A model generated the notes under the pieces. That model was not told the origin of the DNA, made no database searches, and was given only the letters and a program-made list of their open reading frames with translations. A stretch of DNA of 64,000 nucleotides. It comes from Cytophagales bacterium. Its GTDB lineage: Bacteria; Bacteroidota; Bacteroidia; Cytophagales; Cyclobacteriaceae. The stretch is taken from assembly GCA_003500135.1 (NCBI GenBank), contig DNTA01000310.1:1-64000 (forward strand). The letters are read 5' to 3'. A program made the position numbers and the translations under genes. Below, piece by piece: positions 36,550 to 46,200 of this stretch; the first letter of the stretch is position 1, and each line of letters opens with the position of its first letter.

Positions 36550-36647
36550 AGCTATTTGGTTTCACTGACTTGGTCAACGATATCCAATGCACAAAGATGT
36601 TAATCTTCGATAAACATTTTAGTGAACCCGCTCAAAAGTATGGAAAA

Positions 36648-37901
36648 CTAGTCGAACTGCTCAAACTTGGATAAGCTATGATGAGTTCTGGAAAGCGTTG
36701 CCCTCGCTACCCGACCAATCCCCAGAATATATGCAGCTGTGCGAAGGTCGGTTTGTTTGCGTTTGGCCATATCCAATACGGCTTCAAAGGCGCGGGTCAT
36801 TATTTTATAAAGCTCATTGTGAATGCGTTCCAATTCCCATTTGAATTGCTGAATATTCTGGGCCCATTCAAAATAGCTTACGGTTACCCCACCTGCATTG
36901 GCCAGTACGTCCGGTATGACCATTATATTTCTTCGGTGAAAAATTTCGTCCGCCTCGGGAGTAGTGGGGGCGTTAGCTGCTTCTACAATGATAGAAGCTC
37001 TTACATCATTCGCATTTTCGGCAGTCAACACACCGCCAAGGGCAGCCGGTATCAAAACATCACAATCCCATGTCAGTACATCTTCGCTTTTGAAGGCATT
37101 TCCCCCTGCAAAACCCGACACGGTTTTGTGTTCTTTTACATAGGCGATCAGCTTACTAACGTCTAGTCCATCTTTATTTTCAATCCCTCCTTTATGGTCA
37201 CCCACTGCCACTATCCTGCCACCTTTTTCTGCAATTAAACGGGCGGCATGGCTGCCAACATTACCAAAGCCCTGGAGGGCCACCCGAATGCCTTTAAGTG
37301 ACTTATGCTGGGTTTCCAATGCTTTTTCCAGCGCAATCATCACACCACGTCCTGTTGCTTCCTCGCGGCCTTCCGAACCGAATAAATGAACCGGTTTTCC
37401 GGTAACAACGGCCGGTGAAAAACCGTAATGATTTGAATATTCGTCCATGATCCAGGCCATAATGTCGGCATTCGTATTGACATCAGGCGCCGGGATGTCG
37501 AGGTTGGGTCCGATGATTTCTCTTATATGACCCACAAATTCATGTGTAATGTCAAATAGTTCCTTATCCGTAAGCTCCTGTGGATTACAATTGATCCCGC
37601 CTTTGGCTCCACCATAGGGAATGTTGACAATTGCGGTTTTCCATGTCATTAATGTGGCGAGTGCGGTAGCATCATCTTCATCAACAGAGGGGTGGTAGCG
37701 CAATCCTCCTTTCATTGGACCTCTGGAATTATCGTGTTGTACCCGATAGCCCACATGATGTAGCCACTCTCCATCATGGCCGTCCGTGACTACTTCTACT
37801 TTCACCACACGGTAAGGAGTGAGTAGAATTTTTTGTGTTTTATCGCTTAAGTCAAGCGCTTTTGCGGCTTTTTGAAAATAATAACGGCTTTCTTCGAGCA
37901 T
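36648..37901 (-). CDS. Glu/Leu/Phe/Val dehydrogenase, probable glutamate dehydrogenase
   Basis: The 417-residue protein has the family signature: substrate-binding GPMKGGLRYHPSV, catalytic K100 in YGGAKGGINC, PAPDVNTNADIMAW, and a Rossmann domain (ALQGFGNVGSHAARLIAEKG). Length is normal for bacterial hexameric glutamate dehydrogenases (about 410-450). It converts glutamate to 2-oxoglutarate and ammonium, or acts on branched-chain amino acids; which cannot be told by eye. Cofactor is probably NAD. It is a single-gene unit; its upstream region (37902-38075) is shared with the divergent small membrane-protein operon. Confidence 0.9.
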   Translation of the reverse strand: MLEESRYYFQKAAKALDLSDKTQKILLTPYRVVKVEVVTDGHDGEWLHHVGYRVQHDNSRGPMKGGLRYHPSVDEDDATALATLMTWKTAIVNIPYGGAKGGINCNPQELTDKELFDITHEFVGHIREIIGPNLDIPAPDVNTNADIMAWIMDEYSNHYGFSPAVVTGKPVHLFGSEGREEATGRGVMIALEKALETQHKSLKGIRVALQGFGNVGSHAARLIAEKGGRIVAVGDHKGGIENKDGLDVSKLIAYVKEHKTVSGFAGGNAFKSEDVLTWDCDVLIPAALGGVLTAENANDVRASIIVEAANAPTTPEADEIFHRRNIMVIPDVLANAGGVTVSYFEWAQNIQQFKWELERIHNELYKIMTRAFEAVLDMAKRKQTDLRTAAYILGIGRVARATLSRTHHSLSKFEQFD

Positions 37902-38027
37902 TTTTTCAGTTGTTGGTTGCCTTCAATTTCTGTATTCTATTGCTTATTTCAAAAGAGTTTGAGGCTTAATATCGGGTGTTTTTCAAAAGAAAATACAAAT
38001 CAGTGAAACATTTTATAAATTAATTAG

Positions 38028-38050
38028 GTTTATAATATAAACTAACTTAT
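38028..38050 (+). promoter_or_regulatory. Palindromic operator-like box, copy 1
   Basis: GTTTATA-A-TATAAAC is a perfect palindrome (38028-38042) followed by TAACTTAT. The same 23-base block recurs at 38947-38969 with 19 of 23 bases identical (consensus GTTTAYAWTATAAACTAA). The box ends 25 bases before ATG 38076. It probably binds the winged-helix regulator encoded in this operon; that link is inference. Confidence 0.55.
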
Positions 38051-38075
38051 ATTTACAAAACAAAACAAAAAAGAA

Positions 38076-38645
38076 ATGAAGACAGAAGAATTGACAACAG
38101 AACAAAGACTGGAGATCATCACAAATATGATCGGCCAGGCAAAGCAAAACTTTGCCAAAGGAGGCAGCTTTCAGATACTCCTGTGGGGGTGGGTAATTGC
38201 TGCGGCCAACCTCGGACATTATGCGTTAGAAAAGATAGGATACGAATACCCATATGCTGTATGGCTTATTGTCATTCCGGCTGTGGTAGTATCAATTGTT
38301 CAGAGTGTGAACATGAGAAAGAATAGTCCGGTTAAATCGCATGTAGATAAGGTTTACGGACAAATATGGCTGGCGGCTTTCATTGTATTCATCATTGTAC
38401 TGAGTTTTATGAATCAGTTGAATTTTCACCACAATCCTGTAATTTTGGCCATTGCCGGTATGGGCATGTACATCACAGGTAATTTATTGCGTTTCAGGCC
38501 AGTAATTTTTGGCGCCGTAGTTCTGTGGGTTGGAGCAGTACTTGCATTTAACCTGCCGGTTGCAGAGCAATATCTTGTTGGTGGGATCAGTATTTTAATA
38601 GGATACCTCGTTCCCGGTTATTTACTTAAAAAGGAAGAAAATTGA
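38076..38645 (+). CDS. Small integral membrane protein paired with a winged-helix regulator
   Basis: The 189-residue protein has a short cytoplasmic head (MKTEELTTEQRLEIITNMIG) and five to six predicted membrane helices (about 45-180) ending with GYLVPGYLLKKEEN. No family name is recalled with certainty, although membrane proteins of this form are often encoded beside HTH_34 regulators in Bacteroidota. It may sense a membrane signal for the regulator. The stop overlaps the next start (TTGA). Confidence 0.72.
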   Translation: MKTEELTTEQRLEIITNMIGQAKQNFAKGGSFQILLWGWVIAAANLGHYALEKIGYEYPYAVWLIVIPAVVVSIVQSVNMRKNSPVKSHVDKVYGQIWLAAFIVFIIVLSFMNQLNFHHNPVILAIAGMGMYITGNLLRFRPVIFGAVVLWVGAVLAFNLPVAEQYLVGGISILIGYLVPGYLLKKEEN

Positions 38646-38929
38646 GCCAGTTTCAACCATTAGATCCTCTATTGCATTCACAACTTCGCCTGGCAGTGAT
38701 GTCGCTGCTTATAGGAGTGGATTCTGCCGAATTTACCTTTATTAAAGAAAAGACAGGCGCTACTTCAGGTAATTTGAGTGTACAACTGGATAAACTGGAG
38801 CAGGCGGGGTATATCGAAATTGAAAAGTCTTTTAAAGGTAAAAGACCACTGACGACGTGCAGGATTACCAAACACGGAATTAATGCCTTTGAAACCTATG
38901 TGGAAAATTTAAAAAAGTATATCGAGTAA
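38642..38929 (+). CDS. Winged-helix transcriptional regulator (HTH_34-like)
   Basis: The 95-residue protein is a single winged helix: LHSQLRLAVMSLLIGVDSAE, recognition region TGATSGNLSVQLDKLEQAGY and wing KGKRPLTTCRITKHGINAFE, typical of the PF13601 group. The most likely start is TTG at 38642, overlapping the upstream stop, because the first ATG lies inside the DNA-binding domain. It probably represses its own operon and the downstream TPR gene through the shared palindromic boxes at 38028 and 38947; binding is inferred from the repeat of that sequence. Confidence 0.82.
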   Translation: MSQFQPLDPLLHSQLRLAVMSLLIGVDSAEFTFIKEKTGATSGNLSVQLDKLEQAGYIEIEKSFKGKRPLTTCRITKHGINAFETYVENLKKYIE

Positions 38930-38946
38930 TTTTTTTTGAATATTAA

Positions 38947-38969
38947 GTTTACATTATAAACTAATTTAC
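38947..38969 (+). promoter_or_regulatory. Palindromic operator-like box, copy 2
   Basis: GTTTA-CATTA-TAAAC (38947-38961) followed by TAATTTAC aligns with the box at 38028 (19 of 23 identical). It ends 4 bases before ATG 38974, so a bound protein would cover the translation start region or core promoter of the TPR gene. Confidence 0.55.
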
Positions 38970-38973
38970 TATT

Positions 38974-39687
38974 ATGAAAACTACAGTTAAAACCATCGTA
39001 ATCATCCTTTTTACCGTTTCAACAGCGTTCGGTCAAAAGGTAGAAGAGCAAAGTTATCAGGCATATCTCAGGGCGAATCCCGATGCCTGGTTGATACCGG
39101 TCAAAACGGCTAAAATGCAATTCGAATCCGGCGGGAGCGATGCCGATCTTTTCGAATATGCCATGGCCCGGTATGGACTATTGAGTGCCACTATGCGCGA
39201 CAGAGATGAAGATATGTTTGATGAATATGTTGACGAAACCATCGAGCATTTCGAAAAACTGATTGAAAATGATCATCGCAAAGCGGAATCACAGGCAGTA
39301 CTATCCTCAATATACGGATTGAAAATCGCTTACACTCCCTGGAAGGGAATGTTCTGGGGGCCAAAAAGCGGTAAATATATCGAAGAAGCCATCGAAAGTG
39401 GCCGCGAACTGCCCATCGTGCTGAAAATGTATGGCAACTATTTGTATTACACACCCGAACAGTGGGGTGGTGATAAAAATGAAGCGGTGGGATATTACAG
39501 CATGGCCATCAACAAATTTGAAGAGAACAGGAAAACCGGCCACTGGTTATACCTCGATGCTATGATTTGGCTGGGCCATGCCTATCGCGATATTGATCAA
39601 AACATGCAGGCCGAAAGCGTATGGCGTCAGGCACTGAAAAAAGAACCTGATTTTAAATATGCCGAATATCTGCTGAGTTCTAATTGA
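38974..39687 (+). CDS. Secreted TPR-like protein of unknown function
   Basis: The 237-residue protein has a signal peptide (to about 20, TAFGQ) and a helical body whose C-terminal part reads as tetratricopeptide units (NEAVGYYSMAINKFEENR, MIWLGHAYRDIDQNMQAESV, QALKKEPDFKYAEYLLS). The GMFWGPKSGKYIEEAIESG region is unusual. TPR domains mediate protein contacts; no partner is known. The operator-like box just upstream ties it to the membrane-protein/regulator operon. A good intrinsic terminator follows at 39715. Confidence 0.72.
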   Translation: MKTTVKTIVIILFTVSTAFGQKVEEQSYQAYLRANPDAWLIPVKTAKMQFESGGSDADLFEYAMARYGLLSATMRDRDEDMFDEYVDETIEHFEKLIENDHRKAESQAVLSSIYGLKIAYTPWKGMFWGPKSGKYIEEAIESGRELPIVLKMYGNYLYYTPEQWGGDKNEAVGYYSMAINKFEENRKTGHWLYLDAMIWLGHAYRDIDQNMQAESVWRQALKKEPDFKYAEYLLSSN

Positions 39688-39714
39688 TAGAGCAGATTAC
39701 CGACTAAAAAGAAG

Positions 39715-39746
39715 CCACAACACCTCTTAGATGTTGTGGTTTTTTT
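39715..39746 (+). terminator. Intrinsic terminator after the TPR gene
   Basis: CCACAACA (39715-39722) pairs with TGTTGTGG (39732-39739), with a 9-base loop, and is followed directly by seven Ts (39740-39746). It ends the TPR transcript and separates it from the transporter gene. Confidence 0.8.
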
Positions 39747-39820
39747 GTGATTATTTATTACCCTATTCTTTTGTATCCGGTTCAAATAAAATTGTATTTT
39801 GGCAAATCGATCAGCGCAAT

Positions 39821-42016
39821 ATGAACGGGAAACAAAGCAATACGAGTACAGATAAAAAGAAACAAGGCCTGAATACCTTCGGAGGAGTGTTTACGCCCTC
39901 CATACTTACCATTCTTGGAGTCATCATGTACCTCCGGTTTGGCTGGGTGGTGGGTAATGTGGGATTGATCGGTACGCTCATCATTGTTACGATCTCCACT
40001 AGCATTACCTTTCTCACTTCACTGTCCATTGCCTCCATTGCCACTAACCAAACGGTAAAAACCGGTGGTGCTTACTATATGATCAGCCGCTCGCTGGGCA
40101 TTGAGTCGGGTGGAGCGATTGGTATATCCCTTTATATTGCCCAGACATTATCCGTAGCGCTCTATACCCTGGGTTTTGCGGAGAGTTTCGCCAGCATTTT
40201 TCCCGCGCTGAATGAAACGGCCGTTGGACTGATTGTTACCTTACTTATCGGCATTGTTGCCATGATCTCAGCCGATGTGGCCATTAAAACGCAGTTTTTC
40301 ATATTGGCCGCTATAGCGATCTCACTGATTTCCCTCATTTTTGGCTCACCTCTGGAAAATACAAGCATCGAAATGTGGGGGGCGCCAAAGAGTCAATCAG
40401 AAGGTTTCTGGAAAGTATTTGCCGTATTTTTCCCGGCTGTAACCGGCATCATGGCCGGCGTAAACATGTCAGGTGACTTGAAAAATCCCGGTAAATCGAT
40501 CCCCAAAGGAACTTTTATGGCAGTTGGTGCGGGTTACCTGATTTATATGCTTTTGCCTATCATTCTGGCGGGCAGGGCCGATGCCGACACTTTGATAGCT
40601 GATCCGTTGATCATGCGCAAGATCTCGTTTTGGGGTGATGCCATTTTGCTGGGTGTCTGGGGGGCTACTTTATCCAGTGCGCTGGGAAGTATACTAGGTG
40701 CTCCGCGCGTGCTACAGGCCCTGGCAAGGGACAGAGTGTTGCCGAAGTTCATGCGCTTTTTGGGCAAAGGTGAAAAAGGCACTGACAACCCGCGAATCGG
40801 TACCATTTTCTCGTTGGTTATTGCACTTCTGGCGGTTTACTTTGGAAAACTCGACCTTATTGCCCCGATATTGACCATGTTTTTTCTCACTACCTATGGG
40901 GTATTAAATATTTCCTCGGCTATCGAAAACTTTCTCGGCAATCCGTCATTCCGTCCCAAGTTTAAAGTCTCCTGGGTGTTCTCCCTGTTGGGCGCCATTG
41001 GATGTATAGCCGTAATGATGCTGATCAATGCCCTGGCCACATTTGTTGCCATGTTATTTGTGGTGCTTGTCTTTTTCTGGATAGAAAGGCGGCAACTTAA
41101 AACGCACTGGGGTGATGTTCGACAGGGGCTATGGATGTCACTTGTCCGGGCAGGCTTAATGAAGATCAAAAGGAGTGAGGACCCCAAGAACTGGTATCCA
41201 CATCTGATGATACTTTCCGGCGCGCCCACCAAGCGCTGGCACCTGATCGCCCTTTCAAACGCCTTTGTACGTAGTAAAGGTCTGATGACAGTCGCATCCA
41301 TCGTACCCTCGGGAACAATGAACCTGGAGCGGCAGCAGTCGCTGGAAAAAAATATCCGGGAGTTTCTGCTCAACAAAGGCATTGTAGGTTTGGTGCGGGT
41401 CGTTTCAGCGCCGGATCCATTTGAAGGGGGCATCCGTCTGGCTGAAGTGTACGGATTGGGCAACTTATATCCGAATACTTTTGTGTTGGGCGACACGCTG
41501 GAAGAGTCACATCTGGACCGCTATGCTGCCATGGTGACCAAGATTCATGAGGCCAAACGGAACCTGCTCATCGTGCGCGACAATGAGGCACAGAACTTTG
41601 GCGACTTTAAACAGATCGACATTTGGTGGGCCGGTTTGAAAGGCAATGGCGCACTGATGTTGGTTCTGGGCCACCTGATGAGCAAAAGCCACGACTGGCG
41701 CCGGGCGAAGATCACCATAAAATTCGTGGCCAACGAAACATCAGCGGCTGACGATGCCACCAAAAACCTGGACCATATGATCGCCAATATGCGTATCGAT
41801 ATGAAGAAAGAGATCATTCTGGCCAACGGGCGGTCGTTCTATGATATTTTGCAGGAAAGTTCAGCGCAATCTGATCTCGTATTCCTGGGTCTGAAAGCCC
41901 CTGATGGGAATTACAGGGAATACCTGAAAACCTTCCGTGCAAAAACCGCCAACCTGCCTACCACCATCTATGTGCTGGCAGGCGAAACCATCGATTTTAG
42001 TAAAGTGCTGACTTGA
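39821..42016 (+). CDS. SLC12-like amino acid/cation-chloride family permease
   Basis: From ATG 39821 (MNGKQSNTSTDKKK) the protein is 731 residues: about 12 membrane helices of the APC superfamily (about 20-450, with GGAYYMISRSLGIESGGAIG, FAVFFPAVTGIMAGVNMSGD and ALGSILGAPRVLQALARD) and a soluble C-terminal domain (about 465-731) like that of Na-K-Cl and K-Cl cotransporters. It likely carries cations with chloride or an amino acid. An in-frame ATG at 39731 lies inside the terminator hairpin and would add 30 non-homologous residues, so it was rejected. Transcribed alone. Confidence 0.85.
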   Translation: MNGKQSNTSTDKKKQGLNTFGGVFTPSILTILGVIMYLRFGWVVGNVGLIGTLIIVTISTSITFLTSLSIASIATNQTVKTGGAYYMISRSLGIESGGAIGISLYIAQTLSVALYTLGFAESFASIFPALNETAVGLIVTLLIGIVAMISADVAIKTQFFILAAIAISLISLIFGSPLENTSIEMWGAPKSQSEGFWKVFAVFFPAVTGIMAGVNMSGDLKNPGKSIPKGTFMAVGAGYLIYMLLPIILAGRADADTLIADPLIMRKISFWGDAILLGVWGATLSSALGSILGAPRVLQALARDRVLPKFMRFLGKGEKGTDNPRIGTIFSLVIALLAVYFGKLDLIAPILTMFFLTTYGVLNISSAIENFLGNPSFRPKFKVSWVFSLLGAIGCIAVMMLINALATFVAMLFVVLVFFWIERRQLKTHWGDVRQGLWMSLVRAGLMKIKRSEDPKNWYPHLMILSGAPTKRWHLIALSNAFVRSKGLMTVASIVPSGTMNLERQQSLEKNIREFLLNKGIVGLVRVVSAPDPFEGGIRLAEVYGLGNLYPNTFVLGDTLEESHLDRYAAMVTKIHEAKRNLLIVRDNEAQNFGDFKQIDIWWAGLKGNGALMLVLGHLMSKSHDWRRAKITIKFVANETSAADDATKNLDHMIANMRIDMKKEIILANGRSFYDILQESSAQSDLVFLGLKAPDGNYREYLKTFRAKTANLPTTIYVLAGETIDFSKVLT

Positions 42017-42126
42017 TTGCCTGGGTTCCCTATCATGTTTAAACCTTCCTTTGAACAATTTTCTTACTCCTAAGTATATTTGAAGTTTAAGTATATAATT
42101 TGTCTAAGAAAGTATCGGACAATTAT

Positions 42127-42143
42127 CACATTTGCCAAATGTG
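42127..42143 (+). repeat. Short palindrome CACATTTG-C-CAAATGTG
   Basis: Perfect 8-bp arms around one base, immediately left of a long imperfect inverted repeat in the decayed region downstream of the SLC12-like gene. It could be part of the same structure. Confidence 0.5.
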
Positions 42144-42166
42144 TCCTTCCTTTACAAATTTTAAGG

Positions 42167-42307
42167 CTCCTTTGTATAAAGTTTTTTCTCCTTTGTGTCC
42201 TTCTATATTTCCTTTGTCATTTTCTGTCATCCTTTCAGAAAGGAGATACAGAAATTGCCAAAGGAAAGCAAAATATTGCAAAGAAAGCCCAAAAAAGCTG
42301 AAAGGAG
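42167..42307 (+). repeat. Long imperfect inverted repeat, purine/pyrimidine biased
   Basis: About 140 bases fold back on a centre at 42237 (TCCTTTC-A-GAAAGGA). Paired blocks outward are TTCTGT with ACAGAA, CCTTTG with CAAAGG, and CTCCTTT with AAAGGAG at the two ends. The left arm is pyrimidine-rich and the right arm purine-rich. It may be the remnant of a small palindromic (MITE-like) element or a long RNA hairpin. The short ORFs overlapping it have no protein character. Confidence 0.6.
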
Positions 42308-42384
42308 CATAAAAAGCTGCAAAGGGAAGGGTTTAGCTGACAAAGGGAAGGTTAAAACCTGATGATTGGAGTGAGGTATGCATG

Positions 42385-42646
42385 TTTAGTGTAGAAAACA
42401 CATTATTTATTGTCGCAAACGTTTGTATTGCGTACTTTTAGCGCTACACAAACCCAATAAATCGTGATGAAGAAAACCTGGATTTTATCTATTGCAATCT
42501 TTTTATGCTTTTTTGCCTGTGAACAAAAGCAAGACCAAAGCAGTCAAAGTCAACAGAATGCTACTCCGCCCGATTCGCTGTTGGGTACTTTTTGGGATTA
42601 AAGCCTGCCTATCGAGGAGCGGCTTGATCTATTAATTGATACTTTA
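42385..42646 (+). repeat. Left direct repeat: 5' region of a GH3 gene
   Basis: These 262 bases match 62552-62808 at roughly 90% overall and higher in the coding part, starting at TTTAGTG and ending at GATACTTTA. They comprise the untranslated leader (including TTTTAGCGCYACACAAACCC) and the first 59 codons of the GH3 gene at the right end of the window. Both boundaries are sharp: outside them the two copies are unrelated. The spacing between copies is about 19.9 kb. Confidence 0.9.
42467..42646 (+). pseudogene. Truncated GH3 gene fragment (5' end only)
   Basis: The frame from ATG 42467 encodes the same lipoprotein signal as the intact gene at 62629 (MKKTWILSIAIFLCFFACEQ) and its linker (QNATPPDSLLGTFWD), then hits TAA at 42599-42601 where the intact copy has TAC. 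Homology continues past this stop to 42646 and then ends, so the fragment is dead both by nonsense and by truncation. Codon differences between copies are few and mostly silent, so the duplication is not ancient. Confidence 0.88.
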
Positions 42647-42838
42647 ACCCAAATTTAATGCCGTTTAGCCTACTTCAATATAATTAAAAATCATAACGTA
42701 TAACTTAAAAGGAACTTGAAAGTAAACCGGTTTTGACATGGTATCTAAGGAGTCCGTCGTTTAGCATGGTTGCAGAATGTCTTGGAATTGATATTGGTGA
42801 AAGGTTGTTTGTCCCAGCATTATCCTGTATGTGAGAAT

Positions 42839-43153
42839 CTACAGTAACAAAAATTCTGCCCTGTTCCAATTAAACAAAAAGGTTATGGCGCCCCGCAAAC
42901 AAAAGGGAAATCCTAACGCAATGATTTCAATGCCTGTGGTAAATCCAAATGCAGCAGGGAAGTTAATGTACCACTGCTCACTTTCAGCTCTGTTGATAAG
43001 TTGAATTTTAGTCTTGTAACCGATGATTTTGTATTTACGTCTAGTAATGTAACTAGATATAAATATCAACAAAAAAAGCTCGAAAAACCAATCTTTCAAG
43101 CACGTTTTACACATGCATCCCCATAAACGTAAATTTATCTGGTAAAAAGCCAA
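42839..43153 (-). pseudogene. Possible remnant of an AbrB-like or IS-associated gene
   Basis: A 104-codon frame contains TKIQLINRAESEQWYINFP, which by memory resembles the start of small AbrB/SpoVT-type proteins found near insertion sequences in Bacteroidota. The sequence around it does not continue that fold and reads as hydrophobic filler, as expected after frameshifts. It may equally be a chance ORF. Its value is as a hint of mobile DNA beside the left direct repeat. Confidence 0.22.
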
Positions 43154-43165
43154 AGCCCAGTGAAT

Positions 43166-43219
43166 TTGAATTATAATAATTCAATTAATATAAAAAATAT
43201 TGCAATTCATTTTTGAATT
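43166..43219 (+). promoter_or_regulatory. Two adjacent palindromes upstream of the giant gene
   Basis: TTGAATTA-TAA-TAATTCAA (43166-43184) and AATTCA-TTTT-TGAATT (43204-43219) share the half-site TGAATT and lie about 60-115 bases before the GTG start. Two related palindromes at promoter distance suggest operators, although the region is AT-rich, which raises the chance of coincidence. Confidence 0.35.
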
Positions 43220-43280
43220 ACACCTATTTTTGGTTAAAATAGACGGCTATTAGTTAATATTTATCATAAAACTTACCTGA

Positions 43281-46200
43281 GTGGCTTTTTCAGATTTATA
43301 CCGTATACTTAATATTGGGAGTAGGTTCCGCAGAGGTGTGTTGTCATTATTGTTATTCCAATTTAGTTTTGTAACACTTTCATTTTCTAAAATTTCCGTA
43401 GACCTGAAAGATGTTGAGGGTAATACTATTGAATTAGCTATTGAATCGGGAAATGGTGATATACGCCATTGTATTTTACCAGGAGGAGATGAAGATTTGA
43501 ATTTTCTGACTATTCAATTGGAGTTCAGTGATGGAGGAACTCCATTAATTGTCAACTCATATCGTATAGATTGGGGGGATGGTAGCCCGGTTAGTACTAT
43601 TACGGAACACAATTCCAATTCGATTGAGCACGTTTATCCCGGCACAAATAATGCAGGCAACCCCTTTTACGAGCTCGAGATCATGGAGATCAATGAATCG
43701 TCCTTTTCAGTTTCCAGAAATATACAGCTTGACCGGGCCAGTTTTTTGTACCCAGAAGACAATAACTTGGGACCATATTGTGGTGAAGAAGGGCAAGTTA
43801 CCAATGTAGAAATTGAATTCTTGGCTTTTAATCTATCGCAAAATCTTGAGTGGGAAATTGACTGGGGTGATGGTAGCACGGCTGAAATTCTTACTTTCGA
43901 CGATTTTACTGGTCCGGATCCAACTATTTCACATGACTATACTTATACATTAGGAACATACCAGTATTTCATTACATTAACACCTGGCAATTCTTTGAAT
44001 CCCACCTGTGTAACTTCTGCTAGTATAGCGCCTCTACAAGTTACTTTTCAGGAAGAAATTATTCCCGAAATTTCTACTTTGGGCAATGTTGTAGAGATCT
44101 GTGAGGATGGCGCCAACGTAACTTTTCAGAGAGCTACCTCAAATCCACCTGATAACATTGCCGGATCTGATGAAATAAGATGGACCATTCAAAATGGCGC
44201 CACCACGCTTCTGGAAATCCCATATGCCCCGTTAAATGCTCAACCCGCGGCTACTCAAGGATCTTATACGGGTATCAACACTGAATTCACTTATCAATTT
44301 CTAAGTAGTGAAATCAACTCAGGAGATGTGGTTATGGTGACACTTTTTGAAAAAAATGCATGTAATGAGGTCTCAGAAACCTACACGATCAACGTCAGAT
44401 CATTGCCTGAAATTAATAATATTACCACTATTCCGGACACTGTAACCTGTCAGACGGAGTCCATTACGATCGATTGGGATACGGAAGCCAACACGACCTA
44501 TGAATACCTCATACGAGACCAGTCCAGCCCTGATCCTGTTCCGGGCGAAATCAACAATGCAGTATCACCACCTTTCTTTTTTTCACAGGTAACCGGAGAT
44601 TACACTTATTGGATCAAAGCCACCAATAATGCAGGCTGTAACCTTATTGAAGAAGTAGATCTCTCCGTACTCCAGGATGCGGATCCCGTTCTGGACATTG
44701 CCCCAGTTGAGGAATGCGGCAGTGTTACTTTCACTGTGGGGTCAAATTCAAGTAATGTACCTGCGGGATCCACCTACCGATATGAATACAGTACTACCAA
44801 TGACTTTTCCTCAGATGTAAATCTGATTGGGTCAACCACAGGTGCAACCCAAACCTTTACTACTACCGTTTCGAATGATGATTCAAACGCCGAAACAGAC
44901 TACTTTGTAAGACTAAGCATCACAACCCCCCAGGGATGTGAATATATTGATGATGATCTCAACCAGCGCATCACCACCAAATATCAGCCCAAATCCACAC
45001 CAGATTTTGAGATCATTGCGAAACGGGTAAATGGGGTCGCTGTGGATGTGGCAGACCAGAAGACCTTTGAATTCTGTGAAGGAGATGAAGTAACCTTTGA
45101 AGCATTGGGAGGTTCTACCTTTGGTTCACAATTCACCTGGAGCATTGATGGTTCACCGGAACCAACCTCTCCCAATACTGAATTTACCTATACCGTTAGC
45201 AGTAATTTCGACTTAAGTGTTTCTGAAATCCTGGATGGCTGCACCACCTTAACCCCTCCCGTTGAGGCTGTCCTTGTTAATCCCACACCCATCATCACGG
45301 TCATTGACCAAACCGGAAACCTTGCTTTTTGTGAAGATGGCTCAACCTCGGTCACACTCTCAGCTACAGGTACCGATGTAGGTCAGTTTGAATGGTACAG
45401 ATTTAACAGTGGATCCGGATTGTATGAAAATACCGGTATTACCGGAGCAGACCTGACCTTGAATGAGGTAAGTAAGAGCGGTGTGTACAAAGTGAGAGGC
45501 ACTGCCAATGGGTGCGAGGGCGAGCTCTATCCGGCAGGGAGTGGCATTACCATTGAAATCCAACCCATTCCGCTGGCACCTGACATATCGGAAAGTGGCG
45601 TTTTGGAATTCTGTGAGTCTTTGACCAATTCAGTTGAACTTACCGCCACCCAAAACGGGGGCATTCCACTGGACCGTATTGAATGGTGGAGGGTAGGATC
45701 ACCGGATGCATTAATTGAAACCGACAATAACACGACCAATAGCCCTGATTTCTCAAGCGCCTTATCTTCAGATCGACTGAACGAATTCGAAGAAAGCGGA
45801 GACTATTACGCCATCGCCTACGGTACCGGAGCCGACGAATGTAGCGTGGTTTCTTCCATGCGTACGGTAAACATAAAAGAAAGTCCCGATCGGCCCGGAA
45901 TTATACCTCTGACCAATACCTCCATTTGCGAGGGATCCGGAGATGTACAATTACAGGCAGATCCAGCCACTTCAACTTCTTACCGCTGGTTTAAGGAAAA
46001 TGGGGCTACGGATATCGAAATTACAACTCAAACCACCGCGGTCCTGACTTTGAATACTAATGCTGAAGGAGGGGATTATTACGTGATTGCGGTTGGAGGC
46101 GATGGTTGTGAAAGTACACCTTCGACCTCGATCAGTGTTGAGATCGATTTAAATCCTCCAACTCCAGACACACCCATTGAGGTGAGCGATAAAAACAGCA

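Larger units (their letters stand above)
42647..43280. other. Decayed intergenic DNA left of the giant gene
   Basis: About 630 bases with no convincing intact gene. It contains a possible minus-strand gene remnant (42839-43153) and, near its right end, two palindromes with the same TTGAAT/ATTCAA half-site (43166-43184 and 43204-43219), the probable control region of the giant gene. No convincing promoter consensus was found by eye. Confidence 0.5.

Noticed and set aside
36678-37166. 162-residue ORF antisense to the dehydrogenase gene
   Set aside because: It is the complement of a well-conserved enzyme, with composition typical of antisense shadows.
39731-39820. N-terminal extension of the SLC12-like transporter from ATG 39731
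   Set aside because: The ATG is inside the terminator hairpin stem and the 30 added residues are not transporter-like; ATG 39821 is preferred.
42080-42312. Two overlapping 70-73 residue plus-strand ORFs
   Set aside because: They lie in the long inverted repeat; the translation is low-complexity, has no domain and no plausible start context.
42647-43280. CRISPR array or tRNA attachment site near the cassette boundary
   Set aside because: No regularly spaced repeats and no tRNA cloverleaf were found; only two unrelated palindromes.
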